Assembly: GCA_944377825.1 (NCBI GenBank)
Contig: CALWGA010000040.1
Coordinates: forward strand, 1 to 55,768
DNA from: an uncultured Clostridia bacterium
GTDB taxonomy: Bacteria; Bacillota; Clostridia; Christensenellales; UBA1242
Reading direction: 5' to 3'
Length of the DNA stretch: 55,768 bases
Position 1 is the stretch's first letter. Each line of letters starts with the position of its first letter. Of the stretch, positions 52,424 to 55,768 are shown piece by piece. A program made the position numbers and the translations under genes. Under the pieces are notes generated by a model, which was not told the DNA's origin, searched no databases, and was given only the letters and a program-made list of their open reading frames with translations.

Positions 52424-52900
52424 ATGTTTAAGTTGAAAAAGAACACCGAAAATAATGAAGAGATTGTAAAGGCAGAACCGCCAAAAGAAACCAAACAAGA
52501 AGAAATTTCTTCAGAAACTGAGTTAAAAACAGATGCTAGCGCTTTAGAAGAGCAGACCGTCAGCGTGCAAAGTGTTACCGAAACAGAGACTAAAGGCAAG
52601 AAAAAGGAAGAGAAGAAAGAAGAAAAAAAGGTGATTAAGTGGGGACCGAATAGAGTTCTTCAGTGCTTTGCCTATTTTTCAGTGGTTCTCATTGCCATAG
52701 CCATGATTTTGCGCTTGATTTTCAAAAATCAACCTGACATTGCCATCTATATGCAGGGCGTGGGCGAGTGTTTAGCGTATATCGTTTGCATTTGGCTTGG
52801 TTTTTACTTCACACGAAAACGCGGAAATATTTGGTGGCTAATCGGCTGGATAATCGCTTCGGTAATACTTGTGATTTTCTATATTTTTGCGATTGTTTAA
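52424..52900 (+). CDS. Small membrane protein with long charged N-terminus, unknown function
   Basis: The protein has 158 residues. The first ~75 are Glu/Lys/Thr-rich and probably disordered (EEQTVSVQSVTETETKGKKK); then come three hydrophobic segments (~84-100, ~108-125, ~135-157) with RKRGNIWWLIGWIIAS between the last two. No family recognised. TAGGAG lies 7 bases before the ATG. It lies between rny and another small membrane protein. Confidence 0.65.
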   Translation: MFKLKKNTENNEEIVKAEPPKETKQEEISSETELKTDASALEEQTVSVQSVTETETKGKKKEEKKEEKKVIKWGPNRVLQCFAYFSVVLIAIAMILRLIFKNQPDIAIYMQGVGECLAYIVCIWLGFYFTRKRGNIWWLIGWIIASVILVIFYIFAIV

Positions 52901-53071
52901 AATTTAATGTAGTTAATTTCTTGAATTAATGTAGTTGTTTTATAATTTAACATTATTTAATAGGTTAGCAGTTGGTAAAAAATTTATGTAAATTTATCTC
53001 TTTGCATTAAAATTTTAATCTCAACAACTAAAAACACTAAATATGCTAAAATTTATATTTAAAAGGAAAGT

Positions 53072-53455
53072 ATGAAAAAGAAAAACATCGTTTATATCAT
53101 AAGTGCTGTTATAATAGTTTTATGCGTTATTTTCGCTCTACTCATCGACGTGTGGGGGAGTTTTTCCTATTTCGTGCTTGCCTTGATGACGGTTTTTTCG
53201 TTAGTTTGGGCAGGATATTTGATTTATAACTACTGCACCGATTTTAAAAAGCAACTTGAAGAAGATTTTTCTTACTATAAAGCCGAGAAAATCAACTCAA
53301 CTTCTGTCACATCTGAAGAATTTGAAAAGAACGAGCAGGCATATCGAAAAGAATTTAATAAGTCGGCAAGAAAAAGCAAAATCTTTGAAATTTGCAAGAT
53401 AATTCTTTGTTTTGACTTTGCTGGGCTCTTCATCTTTGCCATGTTTGTGGCGTAA
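53072..53455 (+). CDS. Small membrane protein, unknown function
   Basis: The protein has 127 residues with two membrane segments at the N-terminus (~5-27 and ~31-52), a charged helix of about 50 residues (QLEEDFSYYKAEKINST and onwards) and a third hydrophobic segment at the very end (ILCFDFAGLFIFAMFVA). This suggests a cytoplasmic hairpin between membrane parts. No family recognised. AAAGGA lies 5 bases before the ATG. Confidence 0.65.
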   Translation: MKKKNIVYIISAVIIVLCVIFALLIDVWGSFSYFVLALMTVFSLVWAGYLIYNYCTDFKKQLEEDFSYYKAEKINSTSVTSEEFEKNEQAYRKEFNKSARKSKIFEICKIILCFDFAGLFIFAMFVA

Positions 53456-53504
53456 AAAATTTTAATTTTGTTAATTTAATTAAATAATATCAAAGGAGAA
53501 AAAA

Positions 53505-54437
53505 ATGGCTAAATTATTTGTAAGATGCAGGGGGGATTCACAACCTGAATATGATGTCTGCGTAATAGGCGGATGTTCCATCGATTTAACGACCTACGAG
53601 GATGGCTCAAGCGAGTTATTTTTCGGCGGAAAAGGCGCAAATCAAGCGGTTGCAGCAGCGCGTGCTGGTGCAAAAACTTGCATGATAACTAAGTTAGGTA
53701 AAGACGAATACTACGAGCCGATAACCGACAATCTTATCAAAAACGGCGTTGATGTCTTTGTCAGCACAACAACCAAAGCCAAAAATGACGTCACAAAAAT
53801 ATATATCAAAGATGGCGACAACACCATTGAGCGTCATAACGAAATGATAAACACATTCGGCAAAAAATTGGTCGAAAAATTTAAGGATATCATTCTTGCG
53901 TCGAAATATATTGTCATTCAAAATAAAGCGCCATATTCTTTCACAAAATATTTGGTAGATTTTTGCTATGCAAACAAAAAGAAGGTGGTTTTAACCCCTT
54001 CAAATCCAACGCAACTTGTTGTGAGTGAGGAAAGTAACCGAAAACTTATAGACAAAATTGCATATATCTGTGCCAATGAGAAGGAAACCAAGATTGTTTT
54101 TGGCAATGAAGATGTTGTAGATGTGGTCAAAAATCATCCAAAAAAACTTATCACAACCTTGGGCGCAAGGGGACTGATTTATGCTGAAAATGGCGAAGTG
54201 ACCACGCTTCCAGCGCTTAAAACCAAAAATGTGATTGACACAACGGGCGCAGGCGACACCTTTTGTGGCAATTTTGTTGCAAATCTTGCACACGGCTATT
54301 CTTTTGCTGAAGCAATTAGGGTGGCACAATATGCTTCTGCCTATAAAATTAGATATAAGTCTGCACAAGCCGGCATGCCAACAAGTGCGGAGTTAGAGCG
54401 ATTTATAAAAGAAAATTCCAGTAAGGAAAGGAGGTAA
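53505..54437 (+). CDS. PfkB-family carbohydrate kinase (ribokinase-like)
   Basis: The protein has 310 residues. The substrate-binding signature FFGGKGANQAVAAARAGAKT and the ATP/catalytic motif DTTGAGDTFCGNFVANLAHG (catalytic Asp in GAGD) identify a ribokinase-like enzyme. The segment before GGKGANQ is shorter and different from classical RbsK (IGGCSIDLTTYEDGSS), so the sugar could be another one. It is followed after two bases by an inositol-monophosphatase-like gene; together they suggest one small phosphosugar pathway, which I cannot name. Confidence 0.88.
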   Translation: MAKLFVRCRGDSQPEYDVCVIGGCSIDLTTYEDGSSELFFGGKGANQAVAAARAGAKTCMITKLGKDEYYEPITDNLIKNGVDVFVSTTTKAKNDVTKIYIKDGDNTIERHNEMINTFGKKLVEKFKDIILASKYIVIQNKAPYSFTKYLVDFCYANKKKVVLTPSNPTQLVVSEESNRKLIDKIAYICANEKETKIVFGNEDVVDVVKNHPKKLITTLGARGLIYAENGEVTTLPALKTKNVIDTTGAGDTFCGNFVANLAHGYSFAEAIRVAQYASAYKIRYKSAQAGMPTSAELERFIKENSSKERR

Positions 54438-54439
54438 CT

Positions 54440-55207
54440 ATGACCTTTCCTTATTTTCGTGAATTTGATTTTGCTAAAAAATTAATAAAAAGAACTTACG
54501 CTCATTTATCCAGCAAGTCTTTGAGTGCCAGCATAAAAGCCGATGAGTCTATTGTGACAAATTTAGATGTTCAACTTGAAAAAACATTGATTGAAAATAT
54601 AAAAAGGAAATTTACTCTCGACAATTTCTTAACCGAAGAAACTTCAAATAAAACTAATCTTACCGACAGAACTTGGGTGATAGACCCAATCGACGGCACG
54701 GCATTTTTTACTAGGCATTCAAATTTTTTTACCATGCAACTTGCTTTCTACGACAAGGGCGAAACACAATTTTCAATTATCTATGACATATCATTGAAAA
54801 AAATGTATAGCGCGATAAAGGGGTTGGGTGCATATATAAACGGCAAAAAGATTACAAATCGTAAACAGGCCGAGTATGGAAGGTGTAATGTGTGCATTTG
54901 CGGTTCTCCAGCGAAATGGGGCGAGGTGACAGCGTCTAATTTTGTAAAAATCTATAAAAATGCAAGAAGTCACTATCTCTCGCCACAATTTTTAATAATA
55001 AATTCCTCAGGTTATGCCTACACGCTACTTGCAAATGGAACGATAGATTTTTTAATAGAGGCGGTTAAAACGCCATGGGATTATATGCCAGGGGACCTAC
55101 TTGTCAAAGAACTTTCAGCATCTTACCACTTTTTCGATAACGCCAGATATTATTCCTTCTGTCCAGAACTTGACAAATTTTTGGAGTTAGATAAAGCAGG
55201 GGAGTAG
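54440..55207 (+). CDS. Inositol monophosphatase-family phosphatase
   Basis: The protein has 255 residues. The metal-binding motifs are present: TEETSN (Glu pair), WVIDPIDGTAFFTR (Asp-Pro-Ile-Asp-Gly-Thr) and TPWDYMPGDLLVKE near the C-terminus. Members hydrolyse inositol-1-phosphate, fructose-1,6-bisphosphate, PAP or related compounds, so the substrate is open. AAGGAGG lies 5 bases before the ATG, overlapping the kinase's stop; translation is surely coupled. Confidence 0.85.
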   Translation: MTFPYFREFDFAKKLIKRTYAHLSSKSLSASIKADESIVTNLDVQLEKTLIENIKRKFTLDNFLTEETSNKTNLTDRTWVIDPIDGTAFFTRHSNFFTMQLAFYDKGETQFSIIYDISLKKMYSAIKGLGAYINGKKITNRKQAEYGRCNVCICGSPAKWGEVTASNFVKIYKNARSHYLSPQFLIINSSGYAYTLLANGTIDFLIEAVKTPWDYMPGDLLVKELSASYHFFDNARYYSFCPELDKFLELDKAGE

Positions 55208-55391
55208 GGCAATATAGAAGAGTAAATAAAATAAAGTAGGAGATAACAATTTTTTCTAAAGTTTGTGTGTTAAATTGGGTTTATATATCAAATTATATAA
55301 CAAAATAAGTGATTAATTATGATATTTTTCGGATCAATAAAACTTTGCTTTTTGAAAAAATAAGGCGATTTTATATTGTCTAAACGTTTTC

Positions 55392-55427
55392 TATCTATTC
55401 GCAAAAGACAGGTTTTGCGAATAGATA
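55392..55427. repeat. Perfect 15-bp inverted repeat
   Basis: TATCTATTCGCAAAA is followed by GACAGG and the exact reverse complement. No T run follows, so it is not an ordinary terminator. Confidence 0.75.
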
Positions 55428-55440
55428 TTCTATATTTCGA

Positions 55441-55484
55441 GTAGTATGCAATAAAAACACACAAAATGTTGTGGTGTTATGCAT
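55441..55484 (+). repeat. GTAGTATGCA dispersed motif, copy near window end
   Basis: GTAGTATGCAATAAAAACAC is followed by a returning arm TGTTGTGGTGTTATGCAT, so the copy can fold on itself. The returning arm also matches the sequence after pheS. Confidence 0.6.
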
Positions 55485-55768
55485 TTTCTTATATTTTATC
55501 ATTTTATTATAGAAAATTTATATTTTTTCTTATTGTTGTTTATATTTTATTAGTAAATTTTAGTTAAAAACATTTAACTCTTTATATGTGGAATTTGTTT
55601 GTGAAATGCGTTTTAATCAATTTTCTTTATTTTAGACGAATAACTCTTCATCTTTTACATAATATTTTAGCAAAATTAACTTATAAATTTTTATATGAAA
55701 TTTATAGAGAAAACTTGTATACAAAATATACGAAAAGAAATATATAAAATTTTAACCTAATATATCTA

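Larger units (their letters stand above)
55208..55768 (+). other. AT-rich non-coding end of the window
   Basis: These 561 bases hold no gene. Two items stand out: a perfect 15-bp inverted repeat at 55392-55427 and a copy of the GTAGTATGCA motif at 55441. The remainder is AT-rich without clear structure. Confidence 0.6.

Noticed and set aside
55208-55768. Replication origin because of high AT content
   Set aside because: No DnaA-box cluster (TTATCCACA type) and no dnaA or dnaN nearby.

Overview
This window looks like a chromosomal piece of a low-GC Gram-positive bacterium (Bacillota, most likely a gut-type Clostridia lineage; the exact taxon is my inference). The signs are Firmicutes gene clusters (rpmB next to yloU-fakA; rimP-nusA-ylxR-ylxQ-infB-rbfA-nrnA-truB; argR-recN; tig-clpP-clpX; infC-rpmI-rplT; ruvCAB-queA-tgt), a T-box leader before pheST, a Cys4 form of L28, strong AGGAGG-type ribosome binding sites and sigma-A promoters with 17-bp spacers. 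Almost every gene is on the plus strand; only rpmB and an RluA-type pseudouridine synthase are on the minus strand. No tRNA, rRNA, CRISPR array, phage or transposase gene was seen.

Layout. 1-2544: accessory stretch with the tail of an alpha/beta hydrolase, a small membrane protein flanked by inverted hairpin repeats, a roughly 300-bp dispersed structured repeat and a metal-exporter-like permease. 2545-7472: rpsB-tsf, rpmB, yloU, fakA. 7679-9577: a large helical protein of unknown function. 9843-13376: frr-uppS-cdsA-rseP, without the dxr, ispG and proS genes often found there. 13533-15062: a PolC-like protein that keeps the N-terminal, OB and exonuclease parts but has no PHP or polymerase domain. 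15311-22212: the rimP-to-truB operon for transcription, initiation and ribosome maturation. 22365-27087: endonuclease IV, efp, valS (archaeal-like type, with an in-frame TAA at codon 10) and a 49-residue Cys/Lys-rich peptide. 27127-34537: rluA (minus), T-box-pheS-pheT, and cysteine desulfurase-thiI. 34777-38987: argR-recN, a methyltransferase, a Nudix hydrolase and a SIMPL protein. 39164-44120: ruvC, ruvA-ruvB, queA, tgt. 44369-52251: tig-clpP-clpX, infC (ATT start)-rpmI-rplT-trmH-like, yebC, rny. 52424-55207: two small membrane proteins and a sugar kinase/inositol-phosphatase-like pair. 55208-55768: AT-rich, no gene.

Most genes are informational housekeeping: translation factors, ribosomal proteins, tRNA modification (TruB, ThiI, QueA, Tgt, RluA), repair (Nfo, RecN, RuvABC) and protein quality control (Tig, ClpXP). 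The unusual material lies between the genes and in a few altered genes: (i) periodic hairpin arrays with invariant CTTCACT spacers at three places; (ii) two copies of a multi-hairpin element whose stems are kept although loops and one stem's sequence change; (iii) a third dispersed palindromic motif built on GTAGTATGCA; (iv) the polymerase-less PolC; (v) the interrupted valS; and (vi) several genes whose promoters place the transcription start on the start codon (leaderless mRNAs).
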